Shown here one piece after another: positions 1 through 8,761 of a stretch of DNA of 64,000 nt; position 1 is the first letter of the stretch, and each line of letters starts with the position of its first letter. Under the pieces are notes generated by a model. It was not told the DNA's origin, did not search any database, and worked only from the letters and a program-made list of their open reading frames with translations. The stretch covers positions 27,632 through 91,631 of the forward strand of contig NZ_CAJYHX010000024.1 in NCBI RefSeq assembly GCF_913774285.1, written 5' to 3'. Origin of the DNA: an uncultured Sphingomonas sp. (GTDB taxonomy: Bacteria > Pseudomonadota > Alphaproteobacteria > Sphingomonadales > Sphingomonadaceae). The translations under genes were made by a program, and so were the position numbers.

Positions 1-11
1 GGAGAAGCAGG

Positions 12-1910
12 ATGGCGATCAAGACCTTGGCAGGCATTTCGGGGCTGCTGCTGCTGGCGTCGGCGAGCCTGCAGGCCGCGCCGCGCGATCCGCTCGCCCC
101 CACCGGCCGCTGGTCGGCCAACACCGATGGCCGCGCGCCGACCCCGCCGATGGGCTGGAACAGCTGGAACGCCTTCGCCACCGACGTCGACGAGGAGAAG
201 GTACTCGCCTCGGCGCAGAAGATCGTCGACACCGGGCTCGCGGCCAAGGGCTATCGCTATATCAACCTCGACGAAGGCTGGTGGGACCATCGCCGCGCCG
301 ACGGCCGAATGCTGGTCCGCGCGGACAAATTTCCCTCCGCCCGCACCGCCGACGGCGCAACCTCGTTCAAGCCGTTCACCGATCGGCTCCACGCGATGGG
401 ATTGAAGGCCGGCATCTACACCGATCTCGGCCGCAACACCTGCGCCCAGGCCTATGGCCCCAACGAGCCGCAGCTACCGCGCGGCAGCGTGCTGGAGCGC
501 GAGGTCGGGCTCTACGGCCATATCGACCAGGACATCGGCCTCTATTTCGGCGAATGGGGCTTTGATTACATCAAAATCGACGGCTGCGGCTTGCGCGCGT
601 ACGCCGAAGACATCCCGCTGGTCCAAGCCGGCCGCTACCGCGCCCTCGCCCCGATCCTCGACCTCGACAGCATCAACCGCTCGAACATCCCGGCGGTGCG
701 GGCGATGTTCGCGCAGGTGAAGGCAGCGCTGGTCCGTGCCGATCCCGATCAGGACTATCTCCTGTCGCTGTGCATCTGGGGTTCGGCGGACGTGCGCAGC
801 TGGGCCAAGGATGTCGGCAATATCTCGCGCACCAGCGACGACATCACCCCGCACTGGACGCGCCTGCTCACCAATTTCGACACCGCGGCGCGGCGCCCGC
901 TGTACGCGCATCCGGGCTCGTGGAACGATCCCGACATGCTGTTCATCGGCAAGGGCGAGTTCGACGCCGACCACCTCACCGAGGCTAGGTCGCATTTCGC
1001 GCTGTGGGCCATGGTCTCGGCCCCGCTGCTGATCGGCGCCGACCTGCGCACCACGCCGCAATCACTGATGGATATTTTCGGCAATGCCGCGCTGATCGCG
1101 ATCGACCAGGATCCCGCGGGCAACCAGGCGGTGCTCGCCTTCGATACCGACGATTTCCAGATCCTCGTCAAGACGCTGGCGGACGGTGACAAGGCGGTGG
1201 CGCTGTTCAACCGCACCGCCGCACCGACCGAGGCAATCCTCACCGCGCAGCACCTCAAGCTGCGCGACGATGCGCCGGTTGCGCTGACCGATCTGTGGAC
1301 CGGCAAGACCTCCAGCTTCAGCAAGGAAACCAAGTTCAAGCTCGCCCCGCACGAGGCCTTGGTGTTTCGGGCCAAGGGCACCCGGCTGCTCGCCGACGGA
1401 CTGTATCTGTCGGAAATGCCCGGCAGCGTGAACCCCGCGGTGGACGGCGTCACCACACCGATGGCCGACCCGACGATCCACCGTGCGGTCGTCTCCTGGA
1501 GCGGGACGCGCGGCGCCGGGCAGCGGCCGCTCTATGCCGGCTGGGGCGGCGCGCAGGCGGACGCCACCCCTTACGGCCGCGAGCTCGCGGTGGCGGGCAA
1601 GCACTTCACCGCCGGGCTCGGCGTGCTCGCCAACTCGCGGCTGGAGGTGCGCAATGCCGGCTACCGGCAGCTCACCCTCTCAACAGGTGTGGACGATTCG
1701 GCGACCGATGCAGGGCATGCCGTCACCTTCCAGGTCTTTGGCGATGGGCGCCTGCTCGCCACGTCCGCGCCCGTGCGGCGCGGCGCAGACGCAAAGCCGC
1801 TCGCCGTCAACGTCGCGGGCGTAAAGCTGGTCGAGCTGGTGGCCCGCTCCGCCGGTGCGGTGAACGAGCGACTGCCGATCGTCTGGGGTGACGCCGCTTT
1901 CCATCGCTGA
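12..1910 (+). CDS. Secreted GH27 alpha-galactosidase with C-terminal NPCBM-like module
   Basis: This 632-residue protein probably hydrolyses terminal alpha-galactosides in the periplasm or outside the cell. Residues 1-22 form a signal peptide ending in LQA-AP. The GH27 TIM barrel starts with PPMGWNSWNAF (45-55) and LDEGWW (86-91). The nucleophile is D190 in KIDGCG, and the acid/base is D276 or D277 in RTSDDI. SWNDPDM (303-309) is another family motif. A beta-sandwich follows the barrel, and the last roughly 120 residues resemble an NPCBM carbohydrate-binding module (LAVAGKHFTAGLGVLANS). A GGAGAAG Shine-Dalgarno lies 5 bases before the ATG, right at the window edge, so the promoter is outside. 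The family also contains beta-L-arabinopyranosidases and isomaltodextranases, so the exact sugar is uncertain. Confidence 0.9.
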   Translation: MAIKTLAGISGLLLLASASLQAAPRDPLAPTGRWSANTDGRAPTPPMGWNSWNAFATDVDEEKVLASAQKIVDTGLAAKGYRYINLDEGWWDHRRADGRMLVRADKFPSARTADGATSFKPFTDRLHAMGLKAGIYTDLGRNTCAQAYGPNEPQLPRGSVLEREVGLYGHIDQDIGLYFGEWGFDYIKIDGCGLRAYAEDIPLVQAGRYRALAPILDLDSINRSNIPAVRAMFAQVKAALVRADPDQDYLLSLCIWGSADVRSWAKDVGNISRTSDDITPHWTRLLTNFDTAARRPLYAHPGSWNDPDMLFIGKGEFDADHLTEARSHFALWAMVSAPLLIGADLRTTPQSLMDIFGNAALIAIDQDPAGNQAVLAFDTDDFQILVKTLADGDKAVALFNRTAAPTEAILTAQHLKLRDDAPVALTDLWTGKTSSFSKETKFKLAPHEALVFRAKGTRLLADGLYLSEMPGSVNPAVDGVTTPMADPTIHRAVVSWSGTRGAGQRPLYAGWGGAQADATPYGRELAVAGKHFTAGLGVLANSRLEVRNAGYRQLTLSTGVDDSATDAGHAVTFQVFGDGRLLATSAPVRRGADAKPLAVNVAGVKLVELVARSAGAVNERLPIVWGDAAFHR

Positions 1911-1941
1911 TCGGAACGCCTTCGAAATCAACTAACTAGCG

Positions 1942-1967
1942 ACAGCCCGCCCGCCGAGTCGGGTTGT
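1942..1967 (+). terminator. Hairpin after the GH27 gene
   Basis: ACAGCCCG (1942-1949) pairs with CGGGTTGT (1960-1967), with one G-T pair. The hairpin begins about 30 bases after the GH27 stop and is followed by TTC. It is a modest candidate terminator because there is no long T-run. Confidence 0.4.
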
Positions 1968-2044
1968 TTCGCGGTCGAATCGCGCCTATCCTGGATCAGT
2001 TTCCGGGACAGGTCGTTCTGCTTCCCTATCGAGGCCCAGCAGAC

Positions 2045-2602
2045 ATGACCCCGCACCTTCCCCCCGCCCTGCGCGACTATTTCGAGAGCTCGCCCGTCGC
2101 CCTGTCGTTGGGCGAGGCGGTGGGCGACCATCCGCTGCTGCTCACCAACCAGCGTTTCCGGGATCTTACCGGCTATGCCTCGCACGAGATCGCTGGGCAG
2201 AATTGCCGCTTCCTCCAGGGCGACAGCGACAACCAGGAAGCGCGCATCCGCATCCACGCCTTCCTCGACGACGACGCGCAGACCAGCGTTCGCACCGCCA
2301 TCGTCAACTTCCGCAAGGACGGCACGCCCTTCGTCAACCTGCTCTACATGTCGAAGCTGCGCGCGCTGACCGGCGAGGTGCGCTACATCTTCGCCTCGCA
2401 GTTCGACGTCAGCCGCACCCAGCCCGAGCGGCTCGCGGACTATGATCAAGCGCTGGGGCAAACGATTGCTCGGCTCGCGCCCGTCGTCGCCGAAAGCGGC
2501 ATCGCGGTGGAAGGCACGTTGATCACCATCGCCAACACCGCCGCGACGATCGCCCAGGCCAAGATGACGCTCTCCGATCTCGATGCGAGCAGCTATCTGT
2601 GA
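2045..2602 (+). CDS. Short LOV-domain blue-light photosensor
   Basis: This 185-residue soluble protein consists of one LOV/PAS domain with a short C-terminal helical tail. The flavin-binding signature is intact: LTGY (41-44) is followed by GQNCRFLQG, with photoactive C54, then NLLYMSKL and YIFASQFDVS with the conserved Gln. It should form a flavin-cysteinyl adduct under blue light. It has no output domain, so it probably signals through a partner. I chose the ATG at 2045 because the LOV fold starts soon after it; an upstream in-frame start at 1964 would add 27 residues without homology. Its TGA overlaps the GTG of the histidine kinase gene (GTGA, 2599-2602), which implies translational coupling and a shared pathway. 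Confidence 0.85.
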   Translation: MTPHLPPALRDYFESSPVALSLGEAVGDHPLLLTNQRFRDLTGYASHEIAGQNCRFLQGDSDNQEARIRIHAFLDDDAQTSVRTAIVNFRKDGTPFVNLLYMSKLRALTGEVRYIFASQFDVSRTQPERLADYDQALGQTIARLAPVVAESGIAVEGTLITIANTAATIAQAKMTLSDLDASSYL

Positions 2603-5600
2603 ACGCGCCGTTCGACGCCAAGAAGGCGACGCTGCCGGTCGTCGGAATCGGTGCCTCGGCCGGGGGACTGGAAGCGCTGCGCGAGATGCTGGCGCCCGCC
2701 CGCGCGCCGACCGGCATGGCGTTCGTCATCGTCCAGCATCTTGATCCCAACCATGAGAGCATGCTGGCGCAACTGCTCGACCGGCAGACCAATCTCGAAG
2801 TGCTCCAGTGCGAGGGCGGCGAGCAGATCGAGGCGGACAAGGTCTATATCATCCCGCCGGGCCATGGGCTGGCGATCCGCGGCGGCACGCTCGAGCTGAC
2901 CGATTTTGCCCAGCCGCGTGGACTTCGCCGCCCGATCGACGATTTCTTCCTTTCGCTCGCCGCCGACCAGCAGGGCAATGCCGCCTGCGTGATCCTTTCG
3001 GGCACCGGCGCCGACGGCACGATCGGGCTGCGCGCGGTGAAGGAACATGGCGGCGTCTGCCTGGTACAGGAACCGGAGAGCGCGCGCTATGACGGCATGC
3101 CACTCTCGGCCGTCGGCACCGGGCTGGTCGACTTCGTCAAGGCGCCGGGCCAGATGCTCGACTGCCTCCACGCCTTCTTCCACCGCAGCGGCGGCGAGGA
3201 GCAGAAGGAAGAAGCCTCGCTGGTCGCCGATCATGTCGACGAGCTGTGCAAGGTGCTGCGCAGCGCCGTCGGCCACGACTTCTCCGGCTACAAGCGCACC
3301 ACGCTGATCCGGCGGATCGAGCGGCGGATGCACGTGCTCGGCATCACCAGCGGCCGCGCCTATCTCGCCCGCGCCAAGTCCGATTCCGACGAATGCGAGG
3401 CGCTGTTCCGCGATCTGCTGATCAACGTCACCCGCTTCTTCCGCGACGCCGACCTGTTCGATCGCCTGCGCACCCAGGTGATCGAGCCGCTGATGCGCAG
3501 CTGGACCAGCGAGGAGGATATCCGCGTCTGGATCCCCGGCTGCTCCTCGGGCGAGGAAGCCTATAGCATCGCGATGCTGTTCGCCGAGGCGGCGCGTAAG
3601 CTCGCGCTGCCCGCCACCGGCGTGCAGATCTTCGCGACCGATATCGACGAGCAGATGCTGCAGATCGCCCGGAACGGCGTCTACCCCGCGTCGGCGCTGG
3701 TCGACCTGCCGCCGGCCATGCGCGAGCGCTACACGCTGCCGCACAGCGACCGCTTCCAAATCGTGCCGCAGATCCGCGACATGATCCGCTTTTCCAACCA
3801 CAGCCTGGTCAAGGACCCGCCCTTCTCGCGGATCGACCTCGTCTCGTGCCGCAACCTGCTGATCTATTTCGACGATCGCCTGCAGCAATCGGTGATGCCG
3901 CTGCTCCATTACGCGATCCGGCCCGAGGGCTATCTGTTCCTGGGGCCTTCCGAGACGATCGGCCGGTTCGACCATCTGTTTCCGGCAATTGACGGCCAGG
4001 CACGGATCTTCCAGCGCTCGCCGGGCGCGCCCAACTATCCGATCGACCTGCCCGGCAGCTCGCGCGCCCGCAGCCCGCGCGAGGATCGCCACGAGCGCCA
4101 GGCGGGCCGGGTCGGCGCCGAGGAGACCGCAGCGGTCCGCCGGCTGATCGATCGCTATGCCCCCGCCAGCCTGGTGCTCGACCAGGAAGGCGTGATCATC
4201 GCCGCCTATGGCCGGCTCGGCCGCTATTTCGACTTTCCCGTCACCCGCACCGGCGGATCGAGCGCGATCGGCCTTGCCCGCCCGGGCCTGCGCAATGTGC
4301 TGGGCCCGCTGCTCCGCGCCGGTCGCGATCGGCGCAAGCGGGTGGTGGCGCGCGACGTCACCGTCGAGTCCGAATATGGCAGCCAGACGATCGACGTGGT
4401 CTGCGATCCGATGCCCGACGGCACGTTGCTGTTCGTGTTCCGCGAGACCGCGCCCTTCCGCCCCGCGCTCGACGAGGATGTCGCCGAACTCGACGCCGGT
4501 GACGATCATCTCGATGCGCTTGAGGACGAGTTGCGCGTCACTCGCCACCGCCTGCGCACCACCGTCGAGGAACTGGAGACCGCGAACGAGGAGCTGAAGA
4601 GCTCCAACGAAGAAATGATGTCGATGAACGAGGAGCTCCAGTCGACCAACGAGGAGCTGTCCACGGTCAATGACGAGCTGAAGGGCAAGGTCGACCAGCT
4701 GACCGTCGCCAATTCGGACCTGCGCAACTTCTTCGAATCGACCGACCTCGCCGTGGTGGTGCTCGATGCCGACATGCGCATCCGCAGCTTCACCGAAGCG
4801 GCGACCGCGCTGTTTCCCCTCCAGCCGAGCGACCGCGGCCGACCGCTGGCCGATGTCGCCAGCCGCCTGTCGGGCAACGACTATCTCGCGGATGCCCGTG
4901 CGGTGATCGCCGGCGAAGGCCCGCTCCAGCGCCGGGTTACCACCCAGGACGGCAGCCGCACGCTGTCGATGCGCACCCTGCCCTACCGCGCGCAGAACGG
5001 CACCACCGACGGCGCGACGCTGGTGCTGACCGACATCACCGACGCGCTGTCGCTCGAACGCGCACTCGCCGCCGAGCGCGAGCGGCTCGACATGGCGATC
5101 CGTGCCGGCGGCATCGCGGTGTGGGAATATCGCGTCGATACCGGCGAGACCTTGGTCGACGACCATGCCCGCGACGTGCTCGGCATCCCGGCCGGCATGG
5201 CGCTGAACGACCCCGAGGCGCGGCTCGACCGGATGCACCCGGAGGACCGCCCGCTGTTCGAGGCGGAACTGGCGCGGGTGATCGCACAGGGCGGCGACCT
5301 CGAGATCAGCTACCGCATTCTCGACGGCGAGGACGTTCGCCGGATCAAGACCTTTGGGCGGCGGGTGGACGATGCCGGGCCGCTCCGGCTGGTCGGCGTG
5401 TCGATCGACATCACGCCGGAATACAAGCTTGCCGAGACCCGCGAACTGATGCTGCGCGAGATGAACCACCGGGTGAAGAACCTGTTCGCCATCGTCAGCG
5501 GGATGATCTCGGCCGGGGCCCGCAGCCATGACGACGTGACCCGCTTCGCCAACGACATGCGCGAGCGGATCGCCGCGCTGGGCCGCGCGCATTCGCTGGC

Positions 5601-6045
5601 GGCGCCGGCGGGCGCCTTGCAGTCGATCGACCTGGCCGAACTCGTCGAGGCGACCCTTGCCCCGTATCGGGATCATGCCAGCATCGAAATAAATGGTCCG
5701 AGCGTGAAGATTCACCGGACCTGTTTGTCCCCCCTTGCGTTGATGCTGCACGAATGGGCGACGAACGCGGTCAAATATGGGGCACTCGGTGCGAACGGCG
5801 GGGAACTCTCCGTGCACTGGGAACGTGTGCCCGACGGCGTCCGGCTCGACTGGCGCGAGGCGGGAGACCGCCCCGTTTCGGTGGAATCGGGCACCGGCTT
5901 CGGCACGATTCTGGTACAAACCTCGTCGCGCCAATTGGGCGTGACGGTCACCCGATCGGCGGAGGACCAGGTCTTCGCCATCCAGATCCATCTGCCTGCG
6001 AAAGTGCTTGCGAATGACGAAGACGGTGATGCTCATCGAGGATGA
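2599..6045 (+). CDS. CheB-CheR-PAS-HWE hybrid sensor histidine kinase
   Basis: This 1148-residue cytoplasmic protein has a CheB methylesterase domain (about 11-190) with its triad intact: S20 in GIGASAGG, H47 in VQHLDPN and D139 in SGTGADG. A CheR methyltransferase domain follows (about 215-480) with the SAM motif GCSSGEEAYS. A glutamate/asparagine-rich coiled coil (about 635-690) leads into two PAS domains. The kinase is HWE type: phospho-acceptor H957 in EMNHRVKN, the N-box HEWATNAVKYG and the WRE motif. No membrane segment is visible. Translation starts at a GTG inside the LOV gene's stop, and the 3' end overlaps the response regulator gene. Fused CheB/CheR/PAS/kinase proteins are known, but their methylation targets are poorly defined. 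The likely input is the adjacent LOV protein. Confidence 0.9.
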   Translation: MNAPFDAKKATLPVVGIGASAGGLEALREMLAPARAPTGMAFVIVQHLDPNHESMLAQLLDRQTNLEVLQCEGGEQIEADKVYIIPPGHGLAIRGGTLELTDFAQPRGLRRPIDDFFLSLAADQQGNAACVILSGTGADGTIGLRAVKEHGGVCLVQEPESARYDGMPLSAVGTGLVDFVKAPGQMLDCLHAFFHRSGGEEQKEEASLVADHVDELCKVLRSAVGHDFSGYKRTTLIRRIERRMHVLGITSGRAYLARAKSDSDECEALFRDLLINVTRFFRDADLFDRLRTQVIEPLMRSWTSEEDIRVWIPGCSSGEEAYSIAMLFAEAARKLALPATGVQIFATDIDEQMLQIARNGVYPASALVDLPPAMRERYTLPHSDRFQIVPQIRDMIRFSNHSLVKDPPFSRIDLVSCRNLLIYFDDRLQQSVMPLLHYAIRPEGYLFLGPSETIGRFDHLFPAIDGQARIFQRSPGAPNYPIDLPGSSRARSPREDRHERQAGRVGAEETAAVRRLIDRYAPASLVLDQEGVIIAAYGRLGRYFDFPVTRTGGSSAIGLARPGLRNVLGPLLRAGRDRRKRVVARDVTVESEYGSQTIDVVCDPMPDGTLLFVFRETAPFRPALDEDVAELDAGDDHLDALEDELRVTRHRLRTTVEELETANEELKSSNEEMMSMNEELQSTNEELSTVNDELKGKVDQLTVANSDLRNFFESTDLAVVVLDADMRIRSFTEAATALFPLQPSDRGRPLADVASRLSGNDYLADARAVIAGEGPLQRRVTTQDGSRTLSMRTLPYRAQNGTTDGATLVLTDITDALSLERALAAERERLDMAIRAGGIAVWEYRVDTGETLVDDHARDVLGIPAGMALNDPEARLDRMHPEDRPLFEAELARVIAQGGDLEISYRILDGEDVRRIKTFGRRVDDAGPLRLVGVSIDITPEYKLAETRELMLREMNHRVKNLFAIVSGMISAGARSHDDVTRFANDMRERIAALGRAHSLAAPAGALQSIDLAELVEATLAPYRDHASIEINGPSVKIHRTCLSPLALMLHEWATNAVKYGALGANGGELSVHWERVPDGVRLDWREAGDRPVSVESGTGFGTILVQTSSRQLGVTVTRSAEDQVFAIQIHLPAKVLANDEDGDAHRG

Positions 6046-6367
6046 GCTGTTCGTAGCGCTGGACGTGCAGGACGTGGTGGAAGAAGCGGGTTTTGCGGTG
6101 GAAGGCCCCTATGTTTCGGTCGCCGAAGCATTGGAGGCGGTGGCGAGCCACCTGCCCGGCTGCGCGATTCTCGACGTGCGCCTGACCGACGGCGAGGTCT
6201 TCCCCGCCGCCGATGTGCTGCGCGATGCGGGCGTGCCGATCATCTTCCATTCGGGCCACGCCGACGCGACCTCGCTGCGCGCACGCTATCCGCAGGCGGT
6301 GGTCTGCTCCAAGCCTTGCTCGCCGAGCGCGCTGCGGGCGGCGGTGGAGAATGTGTTCGCGGCGTGA
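6014..6367 (+). CDS. Single-domain response regulator
   Basis: This 117-residue receiver domain has no output domain. Acidic pocket residues E9 and D10, phospho-acceptor D54 in AILDVRL, S80 and K100 in SKP are all in place. The ATG at 6014 lies inside the last 32 bases of the kinase gene in another frame; a TTG two codons earlier (6008) is an alternative start. Overlap with the kinase gene makes it the likely cognate receiver. Single-domain receivers beside HWE kinases often act as phosphate sinks or relay to a phosphatase or anti-sigma factor in alphaproteobacteria, but no such target gene is in this window. Confidence 0.88.
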   Translation: MTKTVMLIEDELFVALDVQDVVEEAGFAVEGPYVSVAEALEAVASHLPGCAILDVRLTDGEVFPAADVLRDAGVPIIFHSGHADATSLRARYPQAVVCSKPCSPSALRAAVENVFAA

Positions 6368-6424
6368 CGGCCCACGGCATTCGTGTCGTCGACGATCGCG
6401 TTGCGGCCCTTTAGTTTAGCCGGA

Positions 6425-6952
6425 ATGACTCAGAAGCTCTCGAAGCTGTTATCCTATTGGCTACGCCATGCCCCGGAGGCTGGCGACCTCACGCTGGACG
6501 ATGCCGGCTGGGCGCCGGTCGACGCCGTGCGCGCGGCACTCTCCCGCGAAGGAGCCGATCCGGACCTGCTCGACCAGGTGGTTGCGGACAGCGACAAGCA
6601 GCGGTTCGAGCTCTCCGTCGACGGCGCCCGCATCCGGGCGAGGCAGGGGCACTCGATCAACGTCGATCTCGACTGGCCGGTCGCTACCCCGCCCGAGACG
6701 CTCTACCACGGCACCGTCGAGCGGTTTCTGGAAGCGATCTTTGCGGAGGGGCTCAAGCCCATGGCGCGGCACCATGTGCACCTGTCACCCGATGTCGAGA
6801 CCGCCGCGCGTGTCGGCGAGAGACGCGGGGCGCCGGTCCTTCTCCAAATTGCCGCTGGAGAGATGGCACGCCAGGGCGCTGTCTTCCGGTTGTCGAGCAA
6901 CGGTGTCTGGTTGGCGGAAGCAGTGCCGCCAGCATTCATCTCCCGCGTCTAG
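6425..6952 (+). CDS. kptA: RNA 2'-phosphotransferase (KptA/Tpt1 family)
   Basis: This 175-residue protein matches the family that transfers an internal RNA 2'-phosphate to NAD+, giving ADP-ribose 1'',2''-cyclic phosphate and nicotinamide. The N-terminal lobe carries LSYWLRHAPE (9-18) with the catalytic Arg-His pair, then IRARQGHS (70-77). The C-terminal ADP-ribosyltransferase-like lobe has LYHGT (93-97) and HHVHLS (116-121). The length is normal. I used the ATG at 6425 because LSKLLSYWLRH begins right after it; an in-frame start 14 codons upstream is less likely. Bacteria generally lack the tRNA-splicing pathway that makes the yeast substrate, so the physiological target is unknown. The gene stands alone, 57 bases after the response regulator. 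Confidence 0.87.
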   Translation: MTQKLSKLLSYWLRHAPEAGDLTLDDAGWAPVDAVRAALSREGADPDLLDQVVADSDKQRFELSVDGARIRARQGHSINVDLDWPVATPPETLYHGTVERFLEAIFAEGLKPMARHHVHLSPDVETAARVGERRGAPVLLQIAAGEMARQGAVFRLSSNGVWLAEAVPPAFISRV

Positions 6953-6965
6953 CGTCGCCGTATAA

Positions 6966-7964
6966 TCAACCTGCCGCGAGCGCCGTCCGCACGCGCCAGC
7001 GGACCAGCAGCGTCGCGAAGAACCACGCGACGAGCGCGACGCCGGCGCCGAGGATCAGGTCGATCAGATAATGCGTGCCCTCCACCGGGGTCGACAGCAG
7101 CATCGCGCAGGGGATCGCGGTCAGCCACCAGCGCAAGGGTCCGCAGCGCTGGGCGGCGGCGATGTAGAGCGTGGCGGACGCCGCGTGGAAGCTCGGCGCC
7201 GAGACGAGCCCGCGCAATTGGCCGACATCAACCACGGTCAGGCTGTGGTCGCGCAGCGCCGGGATCAGATCCGGCTGCCAGAGCTCGCTGAAGGGCATGT
7301 AGGGGATCGGGCCGTGCCAGAGATAGGAGAAGGGCCCCACCGCCGGCATCTGGCTGTAGATGGCGAGCGTCAGCACCGCGGCGATCGCGAAGGCGGCGAG
7401 GAAGCGGTGCGCCTCGCGCCGCATGCCCATCAGCGCAAACCAGCCGAGCAGCATTGCAGGCGTGAGGAAGATGCTCTGATAGGCGATAATGCCGAGCAGC
7501 TGGAGCGAGCGATGCGCGGCGACCAGCCGGTACCAGGCGAGCCAGTCGAACTGGAGCAGTTCATCGACGCGCTGCAGTCCGGCATCGGCAAACCCCTGGC
7601 TGAGCCCCGCGACCGGGTAGGAGCTCACCGCACCGATCAGCGCCAGCGCCATGAACAGGGTATAATATTCCACCACCTGGGCGAGGACGAGGCTCCAGCG
7701 GCGGCCGTCGCGCAGGCACCACAGCCGCAGCAGCGGTGCGGTAGCGAGAATTGCGTAATAGGGGATGTTGCTGTGGGCGAAGGGATCAATCGTCAGCCCC
7801 GCAGCCCAGAGCAGCAGCGCGCAGGCACCAACCGCTGCGATCACCGCTGCCCGCACCTGCCCGCCTGAAAAGCCGATGCCGGCCCGCGGGTCAGTCGAGA
7901 GCGCGGGAAGCACTGTTGTTGGCGCGAGAAGGGCGGAGGTGGGATGCGGATCGGTCAAGGGCAT
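6966..7964 (-). CDS. Membrane PAP2-superfamily phosphatase
   Basis: This 332-residue polytopic membrane protein has about six to eight hydrophobic segments. It carries the PAP2 catalytic motifs PSFH (257-260) and GTHYLID (296-302), placing the catalytic histidines and aspartate near the membrane face. The classical first motif (KX6RP) is not evident, as in the PAP2_3/inositol-phosphorylceramide-synthase-like branch. Sphingomonads make sphingolipids, so a role in lipid headgroup transfer or lipid-phosphate hydrolysis is plausible, but the substrate cannot be read from sequence. It is convergent with kptA and divergent from the winged-helix gene at 8208. The Shine-Dalgarno is weak. Confidence 0.75.
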   Translation of the reverse strand: MPLTDPHPTSALLAPTTVLPALSTDPRAGIGFSGGQVRAAVIAAVGACALLLWAAGLTIDPFAHSNIPYYAILATAPLLRLWCLRDGRRWSLVLAQVVEYYTLFMALALIGAVSSYPVAGLSQGFADAGLQRVDELLQFDWLAWYRLVAAHRSLQLLGIIAYQSIFLTPAMLLGWFALMGMRREAHRFLAAFAIAAVLTLAIYSQMPAVGPFSYLWHGPIPYMPFSELWQPDLIPALRDHSLTVVDVGQLRGLVSAPSFHAASATLYIAAAQRCGPLRWWLTAIPCAMLLSTPVEGTHYLIDLILGAGVALVAWFFATLLVRWRVRTALAAG

Positions 7965-8074
7965 TGCTCGTCGAGAGGGCGGAGCGACCCGCCTGTCATT
8001 GCTGTCCGCGTGTCGTAGCCGATCCTATCGCGCCGATGCGCCCGCGCCTAGCCCTTGGGGCGCCTGTCGCGAGT

Positions 8075-8134
8075 GGCACTTTACCGCCGGGCAAAGTGCC
8101 GCGACCGGCCGTTTCCCGCGCGCGGCAAAGTGCC
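8075..8134. promoter_or_regulatory. Triplicate AAAGTGCC element upstream of the winged-helix gene
   Basis: GGCACTTT (8075-8082) and AAAGTGCC (8093-8100) form a perfect 8-base inverted repeat. A further GCAAAGTGCC (8125-8134) repeats the right arm 34 bases downstream. The cluster sits in the 243-base divergent spacer between the PAP2 gene and the winged-helix gene. It is a candidate operator, possibly autoregulatory. Confidence 0.45.
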
Positions 8135-8207
8135 ATGGCTGGTCCAATTGCAGAGGGGCGCACGCAAGGGATTCACAGGCGAATCGCGATGTGCTTAGAT
8201 TCCTGCT

Positions 8208-8759
8208 ATGTTCCAGCCCGATCTCTTCGCCGCCGCCCCCCGCGTTCGGCCGGATGCGGCCTCCCCCACCGCCATGGACCTCCCCGCGGTGCTCGACCGG
8301 CTGAGCGCCACCTGCGAGCGGCCGCGCTACAGCTTCATGGTGCTCCAGCTGATCGCCCAGGCGAGCGACCGCACCGGCTGGGCCGGCCCCTGGATCGAAC
8401 GCGACGGCCGCCGCCTCTCGGTGCGCGACTGGCTGAGCGAAGCGCTGTCGCCGGTCGCCCGGCGCGATCCGCGCCGGCTGGGGCTGGCGGCCCGCGCACG
8501 GGCCGAACTGGAAAAGGCGGGCACCCTCCCCGCCGATCCGGCGGCGGCGCAGGCGGCGATCGAGGCGGAGGTGCAGCATCGCATCCGCCTTTCCGGCCGC
8601 ACCAATGTCAGCCGCGCGGTCTCCGAGCTGGTTCGGGCCGGACTGGTGCGACGCCACTATCAGGGCTTCCGAGTCGACCACCACAATCGCGGTGCCCAGC
8701 GCCACGCCGTCTATGCCGTGACCGAGGAGGCGCGTCGGGCGCTCCAGCCCGGCGGCTGA
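8208..8759 (+). CDS. Winged-helix DNA-binding protein of unknown role
   Basis: This 183-residue protein has a C-terminal region (about 118-180) that reads as a winged helix: GRTNVSRAVSELVRAGLVRRH is the recognition segment and RHAVYAVTEEARRAL the wing and following helix. The N-terminal 110 residues contain a proline-rich start and a domain of unknown function (SFMVLQLIAQAS, ERDGRRLSVRDWL). No signal peptide or enzyme motif is visible. An inner ATG at 8274 is possible, but 8208 gives the full hydrophilic N-terminus. Repeated AAAGTGCC sites lie 74-133 bases upstream, which fits autoregulation. I do not recognise a named family. Confidence 0.65.
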   Translation: MFQPDLFAAAPRVRPDAASPTAMDLPAVLDRLSATCERPRYSFMVLQLIAQASDRTGWAGPWIERDGRRLSVRDWLSEALSPVARRDPRRLGLAARARAELEKAGTLPADPAAAQAAIEAEVQHRIRLSGRTNVSRAVSELVRAGLVRRHYQGFRVDHHNRGAQRHAVYAVTEEARRALQPGG

Positions 8760-8761
8760 CG

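Noticed and set aside
2593..6036. 1147-codon open frame antisense to the hybrid kinase
   Set aside because: It mirrors the kinase gene almost exactly, is rich in Arg/His/Asp from GC-rich codons and has no domain. Long antisense frames are expected at this GC content.
8074..8090. Sigma54 promoter (TGGCAC start)
   Set aside because: The -12 GC is not at the required distance from the -24 GG, and the motif is explained by the AAAGTGCC inverted repeat.
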